DNA from: Chitinispirillaceae bacterium
GTDB lineage: Bacteria > Fibrobacterota > Chitinivibrionia > Chitinivibrionales > Chitinispirillaceae
Reading direction: 5' to 3'
Length of the DNA stretch: 35,371 nucleotides
Assembly (NCBI GenBank): GCA_016932075.1
Contig: JAFGDP010000130.1
Span: forward strand, 1-35,371
Shown: piece by piece, positions 1-8,150 of the stretch
How the letters are laid out: every line of letters begins with the position of its first letter
How positions within the stretch are numbered: position 1 is the first letter of the stretch
Made by a program: the position numbers and the translations under genes
The notes under the pieces: generated by a model
Seen by the model: only the letters and a program-made list of their open reading frames with translations
Told to the model about the DNA's origin: nothing
The model's database searches: none

Positions 1-1890
1 AAAGAGAACGCTGGACGCGGCAGGCGAGATTTTGTTCGTGACCGGCTCGCCGTTGGTCAGGTTCTGGCCGTAGGAGAGCGACGATTGAACATTGTGCAAC
101 GGCGTGACACCCACGGTCGCGTCCCAGAAATGGCGTTCGGCGGGTTCCACGGCAAGGCGGATGTCGTCCCACTGCTCTTTTCGCTCATAGGCTGAGAGCG
201 CCTCGGCGTCAAACCTGCGTGAGGTGAATCGGTGCGAACCCGAAACCCATGCGCCTCTTCGCGATCGTTCCCTGGATCCGGCAAAAAAGGAGAACGCTGT
301 CGCGGAGGCCAGGTTGTTTTGATCGTCAAGCGATGAGAAGAGATTCCGGTCCTGTTCCTGGCCTGCGATGTTGAGCGAGGCTTGAAATCCGGAAGCCCGG
401 ATGGTGGTTTTCAGTTCTCCGGCGCGCTGCGCAGCTGGCGCCGGTATCCGGGAGCGGTCGGTGTATCTTCCCGCGTTCCTCCCGACATATCCGTAGATGG
501 CGCCGCGATGATCGGTAAAGAGCGAGTCATAGTCCCCGGTCTCGCCGCTTTCCAAGGATCGAAACCACACATAGTAGTAATTGAGCACCGAGTCCGGCGC
601 GGCACGGTTGTAGGGTGCGTACACGAAGAAGGTGTCGCCGCCGCTGTATTGTTTTTTGTAAAGAGGGTAGAGCTGGCTTTCACCCGCAACGTCATTCGGG
701 TGCACGGGCCGGGCGGTTGAGGCGTCCGGAATCCGGTCTCCGGCGCGAACGAGCGCGTCGATGTCAGAAGCGCTCAGGGCAAGGTCGATCGGGTGGTTTT
801 TATTGTCCTGCTCGGACCAGAACACGCCCTGAACGGAGATCTGGGAGTCGGCATCGGCCGCACCGGCAGTCCCGCCAAGGAGCGTGCGCTGATAGTTGAA
901 GAGTCGGTACTCGTACTCGATACGGATGAGGTCTTCGTCCTTTATGAGATGCTGCGGGGTAAAGGTGACGGTGCCGAGCTCGTAATCAACGATAAAATCC
1001 TTGTCAGCACCCTCTTCCAGTTCGCTTCCGTTGAGCCTGATCGAGACGGTACCGGAGAGCGGCTGGATAAATTCGCGTTCGCCCCTGCCCTTAAGATAAT
1101 AAGGTCCCTGAACCCCGGTGCGGCCCTGTCTCGTTTCAATAACGGTTTTCCCTCCGGAAAGGGCGCCGAACGCGCCGATGGAGAACGGTGTCTTTTCAGG
1201 AGAGAAAGTTGCGGAGAGCCCCTTGATTTTTTTCTGGCCCGAAACAAGGCCTTTGAACGGCCAGGCCACGTACTGGTCGCCGGCAACAGCGCCGTATGAT
1301 GGATCTTGAAGGGAGAGGTAGATCATGTCGAAATCGCTGATTTCGCGCGTGGTGCCTTCAAGGGACGATCCCTGGTCCGAAAGGTGCGCAGAAACCGACG
1401 TGCGCGGCTTGAGCTCGCCGCCGATGCGGACGTCGAGCCCTTGCTCGAGATTGACCTGGCCGAGATTGCCGACCGCCATGCCGAAGCTTTTATAGCCGGA
1501 TACGGCGAGAATTTCATCGTGCGAAGGCTCGGTCGAGCTCTTTGTAAGCGTGTCAGTGAGTCCCGCGGTGTCATGCATGGTGAGATAGGACTTTTTATAG
1601 AGGGAAAAGAATTTCGGTACACCGTAAAAGGCGGTTGAGAACGTGACGCGCATCGGAACGCCGCTGTCAATCGGGCCGGAAAACAGCAGCGCGTTATGGT
1701 CGCTGATAAAGGTCCACGGAGGGACAGGCAGCGAATCGGGCAGGGTCACGGTCAGGGTCGCGCTGTCGATATACCGGCTCGGATTGAGGTAATAGGGTCC
1801 AGGACCTCCGTCACCGGCAATGACGGTGTCCATGGTTGCCGCCACGGGAACGGAAACGAACAAAAAAAGAGCAAAGAGTGCTTTTTTAAT
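1..1890 (-). CDS. Large secreted/outer-membrane surface protein, partial (C-terminus beyond left edge)
   Basis: The minus strand is open for 630 codons from 1890 to base 1 with no stop, so the gene is cut by the window edge. The N-terminus reads as a signal peptide, MKKALFALFLFVSVPVAA, if the ATT at 1888-1890 is the start; no ATG, GTG or TTG precedes the signal peptide after the in-frame TAA. The chain is rich in Tyr, Gly, Ser and Asp. Around residues 240-300 it has a hairpin module (GPYYLKGRG, then VSIRLNGSELEEGADKDF, then VDYELGTVTFTP, then IRIEYEYR). I recall this module from very large outer-membrane beta-rich proteins of Fibrobacterota, Gemmatimonadota and Chlorobiota, and SprA-like proteins carry similar hairpins. 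Function is unknown. A structural or translocon role at the outer membrane is possible but not shown. Confidence 0.8.
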   Translation of the reverse strand, partial: MKKALFALFLFVSVPVAATMDTVIAGDGGPGPYYLNPSRYIDSATLTVTLPDSLPVPPWTFISDHNALLFSGPIDSGVPMRVTFSTAFYGVPKFFSLYKKSYLTMHDTAGLTDTLTKSSTEPSHDEILAVSGYKSFGMAVGNLGQVNLEQGLDVRIGGELKPRTSVSAHLSDQGSSLEGTTREISDFDMIYLSLQDPSYGAVAGDQYVAWPFKGLVSGQKKIKGLSATFSPEKTPFSIGAFGALSGGKTVIETRQGRTGVQGPYYLKGRGEREFIQPLSGTVSIRLNGSELEEGADKDFIVDYELGTVTFTPQHLIKDEDLIRIEYEYRLFNYQRTLLGGTAGAADADSQISVQGVFWSEQDNKNHPIDLALSASDIDALVRAGDRIPDASTARPVHPNDVAGESQLYPLYKKQYSGGDTFFVYAPYNRAAPDSVLNYYYVWFRSLESGETGDYDSLFTDHRGAIYGYVGRNAGRYTDRSRIPAPAAQRAGELKTTIRASGFQASLNIAGQEQDRNLFSSLDDQNNLASATAFSFFAGSRERSRRGAWVSGSHRFTSRRFDAEALSAYERKEQWDDIRLAVEPAERHFWDATVGVTPLHNVQSSLSYGQNLTNGEPVTNKISPAASSVLF

Positions 1891-1903
1891 AAAAAAATGC
1901 CTT
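1888..1903 (-). promoter_or_regulatory. Shine-Dalgarno and non-canonical ATT start of the surface-protein gene
   Basis: On the minus strand AAGG (1900-1903) lies 9 nt before ATT (1888-1890), which is followed directly by AAA AAA GCA CTC (Lys-Lys-Ala-Leu). Upstream in the same frame an ATG ATT TAA closes at once, so that ATG cannot be the start. The spacing and the typical Met-Lys-Lys signal-peptide opening support ATT initiation. A sequencing error in the adjacent T run is the alternative. Confidence 0.5.
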
Positions 1904-2051
1904 GTTATAGAAAATAGTTAAATCATCGGCCGGGGTCGTTTCGTCAGTCATAGGCGCCGGGTACCATTGAAAATGGGTGTCGTTTTCATTTAAAATAAAT
2001 AAATGATGCTAGACCGGCTGGCGGTGATAAAAACAGAACGTGCTGCTTCAG

Positions 2052-2744
2052 CTAATATCTGAGCGGCTTTCCATTATAGTCGCAAAAGCAAGGTGTTTTG
2101 GAGCGTTTCTGCCCAGAAATGATTCGATAGATGCCCTGTGCCGCGATTTCCGGTTCGATGTCCGCGTTTCTGCCCCCCATGTCGGTTTTCATCCATCCGG
2201 GATGAATGCTCAGGACGTGAAAACCGTCCGTAGCCAGATAGTTATGCAGCAGCTTCGTCTGCATGTTGAGTGCAGCCTTTGACATCGTGTAACCGAACAT
2301 GCCTTTGCGCCAGCAGCGGGCAATGCTCCCGGCCTCGGATGAAACGTTGATGATTGTTTTCATGGTCCCCGAGCAAAGGAGGGGGAGAAAGGCCCTGGTA
2401 ACGCGGAGGGGGCCGAGCGCATTGACATTGATAATCTCGGCGGCCGTGTCGAACGCAAGATCATCGATGGTGGAGTCCTCGCGTTCGCCTTTTGCCGCAT
2501 TATTGACAAGGACGTCAAGGCCGCTGATCCGGGAAGCCACGGTTCGCGAGGCGGCGAGGACCGAAGCGTCGTCGGTTACGTCGAGATCGATTCGGTGCAG
2601 GTCGGGAACACCCACGATCTGGTCGAGGTTTTTTGTTACCCGGTATTGTCCGGCAAATACCGAATATCCTTTTTCCAGAAAGAGCTTTACAAGGCAGAAC
2701 CCGAGGCCACGTCCCGCACCGGTAATGAATACGGAAGGTTTCAT
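2052..2744 (-). CDS. SDR-family (short-chain dehydrogenase/reductase) oxidoreductase
   Basis: A 230-residue classical-type short-chain dehydrogenase/reductase, expected to be a cytosolic NAD(P)-dependent oxidoreductase. The Rossmann glycine motif TGAGRGLG sits at about residues 8-15. LVNNAAKG gives the NNAG-like motif, NVSSEAGS carries the catalytic Ser region, and YTMSK is the Tyr-x-x-x-Lys pair. The end of the chain (HPGWMKTDMGG) is the usual substrate-side segment. The start at 2744 is chosen because its ATG overlaps the TGA of the cyclophilin gene (ATGA), which implies translational coupling; an in-frame ATG 15 nt upstream is less likely. The substrate cannot be told from sequence. The pairing with a cyclophilin gives no clear pathway. 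Confidence 0.88.
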   Translation of the reverse strand: MKPSVFITGAGRGLGFCLVKLFLEKGYSVFAGQYRVTKNLDQIVGVPDLHRIDLDVTDDASVLAASRTVASRISGLDVLVNNAAKGEREDSTIDDLAFDTAAEIINVNALGPLRVTRAFLPLLCSGTMKTIINVSSEAGSIARCWRKGMFGYTMSKAALNMQTKLLHNYLATDGFHVLSIHPGWMKTDMGGRNADIEPEIAAQGIYRIISGQKRSKTPCFCDYNGKPLRY

Positions 2745-3259
2745 TTTTTGTCCATACAAGCGTTCCAGGCGTCAATGTTCCGTTTTTGCGAGGACAACAG
2801 ATCCGACGTGTCGCCTTCAATGGCAATGGAAACGATCCGGTCACCACCCTGAATGCGGTTCACCACGTCCATGTCCTCGTCGCCGGCCACCATGCCGAAT
2901 ACCGTATGATGGTCATCGAGCCACGGCGTTGGAACATGGGTGATGAAGAACTGGCTGCCGTTGGTGTCGGGCCCGGCATTGGCCATGGAGAGGATGCCCG
3001 GCCGGTCGTGGCGAAGTTCCTGGACAAACTCGTCGCGGAACCGGTACCCGGGGCCGCCACGGCCATCGCCCTGCGGGCACCCGCCCTGGATCATGAAATC
3101 GCTGATCACGCGATGAAACGTCAGGTCGGTGTAAAAGCCGCGCATCGCGAGGTTGACGAAATTGGCGACCGTAATCGGCGTTTTATCGGCAAAAAGATGC
3201 AGCCGTATTGGTCCCTTGCCCGTGGTGATCACACACGCGAGAGTTTCCGGGTTTGCCAT
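2741..3259 (-). CDS. Cyclophilin-type peptidyl-prolyl cis-trans isomerase
   Basis: A 172-residue single-domain cyclophilin that catalyses cis-trans isomerisation of Xaa-Pro bonds in folding proteins. Hallmarks in order are PITVANFVNLA, the active-site FHRVISDFMIQGG (with the catalytic Arg), GPGYRFRDEF, ILSMANAGPDTNGSQFFIT and LDDHHTVFG. The length matches bacterial PpiA/PpiB-type enzymes. There is no signal peptide (it starts MANPETLACVITT), so it should be cytosolic, like PpiB. It is the upstream gene of a pair, with its stop overlapping the start of the dehydrogenase by 4 nt. The C-terminal tail after about residue 145 (DTSDLLSSQKRNIDAW) is an extra helix not needed for activity. Confidence 0.95.
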   Translation of the reverse strand: MANPETLACVITTGKGPIRLHLFADKTPITVANFVNLAMRGFYTDLTFHRVISDFMIQGGCPQGDGRGGPGYRFRDEFVQELRHDRPGILSMANAGPDTNGSQFFITHVPTPWLDDHHTVFGMVAGDEDMDVVNRIQGGDRIVSIAIEGDTSDLLSSQKRNIDAWNACMDKK

Positions 3260-3298
3260 TGCAGAACTCCTTTGCTGGTCGGGGTGTACGGAAGGGAA

Positions 3299-4684
3299 TC
3301 AACGCCCGGCACCTCGCAGGTGACGGGGAAGCAGGGCTTTGGCGTCCGATCGCTGCGCTATGAACAGCCCCGGCGCCGGCGGCCGGGCGCCCGGAAGCGC
3401 TCTTCCCCGCAGATCATAGAATGTGCTGATGCGAGAAAGCATGCGCTCCCTGGTGACGGGATACGCCGGCATTGTCGTAAAGCGCGAGGTCCCGGTAGTT
3501 CCCAACAGCATCTCATACCGCAGCAGCGCCTCGAGAAAATAGTAGTCGGCGTAGATGATTCCCATGTCAACGTCGTGACCCTCTTTTCTGCTGCCGGTCG
3601 AGTGGTTGAGGATGCTGGCCTGCGAGGAGAGGCCGCGATACCGTAAGGACCAGAGCGCGCGGATGAAAGACACGGCGGAATCGCGGTACCGCCCGGAATC
3701 CGGCGCTCCGGTAAACGTGGCGAGCTCAAGGAGCGCGCTCGCCACGATGGCGGATGAGGAGGCGTCGCGCGGCACCGTGTCGGCAGGAATGCCGGGCGCG
3801 TCAAAGTCCCAGAACGGCACGCGGTCCGCCGGCAGGCGGCGCAGGTAGTAGTCGGCGGTGCTGCGGGCCGCAGCGAGATACCGGGGGTCGCGGGTAAACC
3901 GGTACGCCATGGTGAATCCGTAGACCGCCCACGCCTGACCGCGTGCCCAGCAGGAGGAGTCGGAGTACCCCTGCCTGGTCTCGCGGCTGATGACCGCTCC
4001 GCTCGTGGTGCTGAATTTCACCACATGAAAAGTGGAGCTGTCGCTGCGGATATGGTTTTGCATGGTTTTGTCCGCGTGCGAACAGGCGATGGAATCGAAC
4101 CGAAGGGAACCGCCATTGCGCGCAGACCAGAAAAGCAGCTCAAGGTTCATCATGTTGTCGATAATGGTTTCATGACCTGCCATCCAGTTCCAGGAATCGA
4201 TGGTTCCGACCGTTGCATTGTACCGGGTGGAGAGGGACTGGGCAGCGGTGAGGATCACCTGGCGGTAGGATGTAGTCTGAACCAGCCGAAAAGCATTGCC
4301 GTAGCTGCAGAAGATCATGAAACCGACATCATGGGTGCCGGTGTTGTTTTTCTGGGCATCGAGCGCAAGGGTCCAGCGCTGCGCGGCGGCACGGAATGCC
4401 GTATCTCTTGATTTTTCATACGCATACCAAAGACATCCGGGATAAAAACCGCTCACCCAGTCGCTTGCGGAGACGGTTTGCCAGACGCCGCCGGTCTGTG
4501 GGGCTCTTCTGGGAAACTGCGTCGTGTTGTTTCCGAGCTGCGTCATGGCGGACCTGAGCCGGGAAAGGGAGAAATCCCATATGCTGTCAAGCGTGGAGAC
4601 AGACAGTGAGGTCGCGGCTGCGGGAAAGCACCACAGGCACAGAGCAACAAAAAACAGGCCTTTTTTTAAATCCGGTTTAATCAT
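3299..4684 (-). CDS. Secreted GH88-family unsaturated uronyl hydrolase
   Basis: A 461-residue exported (alpha/alpha)6-barrel glycosidase of family GH88. It should remove the 4,5-unsaturated uronic acid left by polysaccharide lyases. The N-terminus MIKPDLKKGLFFVALCLWCF ending AAA is a signal peptide. Family blocks seen are SDWVSGFYPGCLWYAYE, HDVGFMIFCSYGNAF (catalytic-type Asp at about 119), IIDNMMNLELLFW (Asp at about 176), WARGQAWAVYGFTMAY and DYYFLEALLRYEMLL. The two Asp residues match the catalytic pair of characterised unsaturated glucuronyl hydrolases. The last 45 residues (FYDLRGRALPG, then APGLFIAQRSDAK) look like the sorting-type C-terminal domain found on other exported enzymes here. 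The start at 4684 was chosen at the signal peptide; the frame is open further upstream. No lyase gene is visible nearby. Confidence 0.88.
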   Translation of the reverse strand: MIKPDLKKGLFFVALCLWCFPAAATSLSVSTLDSIWDFSLSRLRSAMTQLGNNTTQFPRRAPQTGGVWQTVSASDWVSGFYPGCLWYAYEKSRDTAFRAAAQRWTLALDAQKNNTGTHDVGFMIFCSYGNAFRLVQTTSYRQVILTAAQSLSTRYNATVGTIDSWNWMAGHETIIDNMMNLELLFWSARNGGSLRFDSIACSHADKTMQNHIRSDSSTFHVVKFSTTSGAVISRETRQGYSDSSCWARGQAWAVYGFTMAYRFTRDPRYLAAARSTADYYLRRLPADRVPFWDFDAPGIPADTVPRDASSSAIVASALLELATFTGAPDSGRYRDSAVSFIRALWSLRYRGLSSQASILNHSTGSRKEGHDVDMGIIYADYYFLEALLRYEMLLGTTGTSRFTTMPAYPVTRERMLSRISTFYDLRGRALPGARPPAPGLFIAQRSDAKALLPRHLRGAGR

Positions 4685-4803
4685 GACATTTCCGGGTGAT
4701 GATCGATACAAAAATAATGGATGACCCCTGCGCTGGCTGAAAAAAGAACAGCGCAAAACGATCTTGAGTATATTATAATGAATTAGGGAAGGATACAATA
4801 CCG

Positions 4804-5886
4804 GTGATTGGAAGAATGGTCTCTATAAAAACCATCGTTGGGCAGATGCGCTCCGGTTTGTTTATGGTCATTCTGCCGATTTGTCTGTCGCTTGGTTCCA
4901 CCCCGATAAAGGTGTTTCTGCTTGCGGGCCAGTCCAACATGTCGGGCTGGACCTCCACCGACCGCATGCCGACGGATCTTGTGCCCCCGCAAACACAGGT
5001 ACTCATTCACGCTGACGGCGAGATCAGCGCATCGAAGGCACGGAAATGGCTCAATTGCGGCATCAACTTCGGAAAGAGCAACGGCTTTTTCGGGCCTGAG
5101 CTTGCCTTTGGGAAGACGCTGGGCGATTCATGTCCGGGCGGCATGTTCGCGCTCATCAAATACGCGGTGGGCGGGACCGAGCTTGCAACGCGGTGGCGCC
5201 CGCCGGGCTCCGGAGGGACCGTGGGTGACCTGTACATGAAATTCATGAACGAAATTGATACGGCTCTGGCGACCCTTGACACCCAGTACCAGCCAGAAAT
5301 CACAGGAATGCTTTGGATGCAGGGGGAATTCGACGCGCTGCGAAGCGCTTATGCAAACGAGTATGGATACAACCTTGCCAACCTAATAAAAGATATCCGG
5401 GAAAAGGTAGATGATGACGACCTGCCGTTTATCATCGGCATGATCGATGCCCAGCCGAGCTGGACCTATCACCGGATTGTCAGGGAAGCAGAGATCGCTG
5501 TTGCCGCTGATATCCCCAACGTCGGTATTTTTGATACCAGGGGGTATCCGACCGACGGTATCCACTATCTTCTCGACGGAATGATACTCCTTGGAAGGAC
5601 GTTTGCTTTGACTGTGCTATCCGGGGGGTATATCCGGGTACCTGCCGTGACGCCTTTTTCAGAGACGGGCGGGAGGGGAGTATTGTCCGCGGGTGGATCC
5701 GAGGACGCAACAGGATTTTACCGTTTTGACCTTCTTGGCAGAAGGGTTGAACGGTCTCTGTTGCGGCCGGGGATGATCATATCCGATCGACGCGAGATGA
5801 TTATTAATCCTTCATCACGGCGCGCGTCCCCGTTCGTGCGCCATCCGTCATTGAGTCCCGAGCCGTTTAATGCCGCACCGCGTTGA
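4804..5886 (+). CDS. Secreted SGNH esterase, sialate O-acetylesterase-like (SASA/DUF303, CE6-like)
   Basis: A 360-residue exported SGNH-fold esterase, likely removing acetyl groups from plant polysaccharide such as xylan. After a hydrophobic N-terminal segment (residues 16-32) comes KVFLLAGQSNMSG with the nucleophile Ser44, then GPELAFGK, KYAVGGTELATRW (oxyanion Gly), GMLWMQGEFDA, and TDGIHYLLDG with catalytic Asp251 and His254. These are the blocks of the SASA/DUF303 family. The C-terminus (FYRFDLLGRRV, then LRPGMIISDRREMI) is a short version of the sorting-like domain. The GTG start at 4804 has a good ribosome site AGGGAAGGA; an ATG at 4816 is possible. It is transcribed divergently from the GH88 gene across 119 bp, which contains a TATAAT at 4774-4779. 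Confidence 0.85.
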   Translation: MIGRMVSIKTIVGQMRSGLFMVILPICLSLGSTPIKVFLLAGQSNMSGWTSTDRMPTDLVPPQTQVLIHADGEISASKARKWLNCGINFGKSNGFFGPELAFGKTLGDSCPGGMFALIKYAVGGTELATRWRPPGSGGTVGDLYMKFMNEIDTALATLDTQYQPEITGMLWMQGEFDALRSAYANEYGYNLANLIKDIREKVDDDDLPFIIGMIDAQPSWTYHRIVREAEIAVAADIPNVGIFDTRGYPTDGIHYLLDGMILLGRTFALTVLSGGYIRVPAVTPFSETGGRGVLSAGGSEDATGFYRFDLLGRRVERSLLRPGMIISDRREMIINPSSRRASPFVRHPSLSPEPFNAAPR

Positions 5887-5924
5887 CAGCAAGAGGCAAT
5901 AGACAAAAAGGAGGAGCCGGCCGC

Positions 5925-8150
5925 TCACTCCAGAATGGTAATTGGACCAGCAAGGGCCCGGTGCGGCGTCCTGACGTGAACAAGGTATGTTCCGCTCTTT
6001 ACTTTTTTCCTGTCAAAACGGAGATGTTCCGCATGGGTTCCGGAACTCTTCTTGTCGGATAACATCGTGTACACCACGGCCCCGGAAAGATCGTATAAAG
6101 CGATCCGCACCGAGCCTTCGGACATGAGCTTATACTGTACACGCATCATGCCGGGCCCGACCAGGGAAAAGGAGCATTCATTGAACCGAACCGGGTGAGC
6201 GGACTCTTGCACGCCGACATTGATCTGGTACCCGGGAAGGTGAATATCGTCAACCCAGATCGAACCGCTGTTACCGGTGACGCCGGTGTTCGGGGTCTGC
6301 CATGCGATTTTGGTGGCCTTGGTAAGGTCAAACGGTTTTGAGTCCGCCCAGGTAGCCTGCGCCATGTCGGTCTTTTTGAGCGATACGAGCGTCCAGTCCG
6401 CGGCCGCCGGGATACGCTTGAAATAATAGCCGAAATCCGTGATGTTCGTGGTTTCTATCCGCACGTCGCACTCCGCGCCTTTGAAATAAAAGGTGAGCCC
6501 GGATGCCGCGCTGATATCAAGAGTGGTATCACCCGGCGTGTTCGGTTTTAGCCAGAACCCGAATCCGACAAAGGGGTTGTACTGGTTGCTGCCCTGGTTA
6601 AGGGTGTAGGTGATCTTTGCGGCCTTGAGCGAACCGTTGGCGCCGCCGTCGGCCATGGGAAAGAGCTGCGTTTCGGAGGCGAGCGGGGTAACGGTTGACA
6701 GCCCGCCCTCAGACACGTCGTTATAGGAGAGCCATTTCCCGCCCAGCCGGTTGAGGTTGTTGCCGTCTTCGCAGTCGTCAATCAGATCGCCCATGCCGGC
6801 GTTGAAATACGCGGTCACGTTCATGTCATGGGCAATGGTCACGGTCTGGGGCGACGTTGCGCCCGTCAGATCCCCGCCCCACGACGCGAATTCGTTCTGG
6901 CCCGAGGGTACTGCGGTAAAGGTCACCCGGTCGCCGGCGGCATAGGTCGTCTTCTGCGGACTGACCGTTACCGAACCAGCATTGGCAGGCGATACGGCCG
7001 TGGTGATTTTAAACGCGGTCTTGGGCGTGGCCGAGGAAAAATCCAGGGCGTTGCCGGTCAGCATGAGGAGCGACAATACCTTGATACTCTGGTTGTAATA
7101 ATTATCGTTGTCGATAAAGGTGCAGAGCCGGTTGTAGCAGGCGTTTAACCAGGTCTGGTTACTGCCGACCATGGCCCCGCAGGCGAACGGGCCGATATAG
7201 GTCGGGATGTTGTAGGTACCGAGAGCGCCGCCTTGCATGTTGTACCCTGACATGATCTGTGTCGGGTCACCTCCGGTTTTGCCTGAAATCCATGTATCGA
7301 TCTTGCCGGCCACGGTCTTTGCGTCGGCGTCGCCGTACCAGCAGTATGCCATTGCCATGCGCCAGGGGGTGCGGGCGGCGTCGAACAGATAGTCCGGTCC
7401 GCGGCCATCCGGAAGCCCTTCATTAGTACACCAATCCGGTACAAGGCCGGAGGAATTCCGGTTGGAAATGGTTTTAAGCAGCGAGTAGCAGCCCGTCGCG
7501 ACACCTGCCCAGTTATAGCTGTCGAACTTGATTTTGTTGAACATGTCGAGGCCGGCGGTGATGAAATACGACGGGTTTTTTGGATAATCAAATTGGTCAC
7601 CGGGTTTGAGCATATTGCCATTGCTGACCTCGTGTTGCCAGATTTTCCCTAAAAGCGCTGTCGCATCGGTCTTGTATTTCGCGTCGCCCCACTGGTAATA
7701 GGCGAGGCAGAGCGCCAGGGCAACATCGACATCACCGTCGGTGGCGCCGCCGGTGCCGGGTGCGTTGTTTGTAAAGCCTTGAATTTTCCAGTTCATCAGG
7801 CCTTTGCCGTCAAGATGGGCCTGGTAATAGGCCCACAGTTTATCGAACTTGGGCTGCGTGTTGTTTTTGGTATTGTCCATCCACACCATGATGAGCATGC
7901 CGTAGCCGATGCCTTCGCTTACCGTGAGAGAGGCGGTGTCCCACTTTATACGCGCCTGGGTGCCGCTTTCCTCATAGTAATTTTCCATGAACACCTGGTA
8001 TGCCGACTGTACCGCGTTATGGTCGGCGCCTGCGGGTTTAATGCCGTGGTCATAGTTCTGATCCTGCGGGAAAGGGAAATTGGCAGCAGCAAACAGGGAA
8101 GAAAAAGGAAGTAGTGAAAAAACGGCAGAAAATAACAGCTTTTTTAACAT
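5925..8150 (-). CDS. Secreted GH8 endoglucanase/xylanase with InlB-like repeat, CBM11-like domain and C-terminal sorting-like domain
   Basis: A 741-residue exported multidomain glycanase. Residues 1-22 are a signal peptide. Residues about 30-372 form a GH8 inverting (alpha/alpha)6 domain. VSEGIGYGMLI carries the acid Glu79, ATDGDVDVALALCLAY holds the conserved Asp pair near 138-140, and DYLFDAARTPWRMAMAY is the family block near 260. Residues about 383-450 are a divergent InlB-type bacterial repeat (GSVTVSP, then VTFTAVPSG, then FASWGGDL). Residues about 455-645 resemble CBM11 (DDCEDGNNLNRLGGKW at the front, SGSIWVDDIHL at the end). The last 80 residues (IALYDLSGAVVY, then SGTYLVHVRT) look like a type-A sorting domain. 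An ideal ribosome site AAGGAGG lies at 8156-8162. Cellulose, beta-glucan or xylan are the likely substrates; sequence alone does not choose. Confidence 0.93.
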   Translation of the reverse strand: MLKKLLFSAVFSLLPFSSLFAAANFPFPQDQNYDHGIKPAGADHNAVQSAYQVFMENYYEESGTQARIKWDTASLTVSEGIGYGMLIMVWMDNTKNNTQPKFDKLWAYYQAHLDGKGLMNWKIQGFTNNAPGTGGATDGDVDVALALCLAYYQWGDAKYKTDATALLGKIWQHEVSNGNMLKPGDQFDYPKNPSYFITAGLDMFNKIKFDSYNWAGVATGCYSLLKTISNRNSSGLVPDWCTNEGLPDGRGPDYLFDAARTPWRMAMAYCWYGDADAKTVAGKIDTWISGKTGGDPTQIMSGYNMQGGALGTYNIPTYIGPFACGAMVGSNQTWLNACYNRLCTFIDNDNYYNQSIKVLSLLMLTGNALDFSSATPKTAFKITTAVSPANAGSVTVSPQKTTYAAGDRVTFTAVPSGQNEFASWGGDLTGATSPQTVTIAHDMNVTAYFNAGMGDLIDDCEDGNNLNRLGGKWLSYNDVSEGGLSTVTPLASETQLFPMADGGANGSLKAAKITYTLNQGSNQYNPFVGFGFWLKPNTPGDTTLDISAASGLTFYFKGAECDVRIETTNITDFGYYFKRIPAAADWTLVSLKKTDMAQATWADSKPFDLTKATKIAWQTPNTGVTGNSGSIWVDDIHLPGYQINVGVQESAHPVRFNECSFSLVGPGMMRVQYKLMSEGSVRIALYDLSGAVVYTMLSDKKSSGTHAEHLRFDRKKVKSGTYLVHVRTPHRALAGPITILE

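Noticed and set aside
382..1638. Plus-strand open frames at 382-720, 793-1299 and 1306-1638
   Set aside because: They lie opposite the continuous 630-codon minus-strand frame, lack ribosome sites, and their translations are Arg/Gly-rich without recognisable domains.
2786..3646. 286-codon plus-strand frame
   Set aside because: It is antisense to the cyclophilin and the end of the GH88 gene, both of which have clear family motifs.
4091..4102. tRNA-arm-like string GGAATCGAACCG
   Set aside because: It lies inside the GH88 coding sequence and no acceptor stem or anticodon arm can be folded around it.
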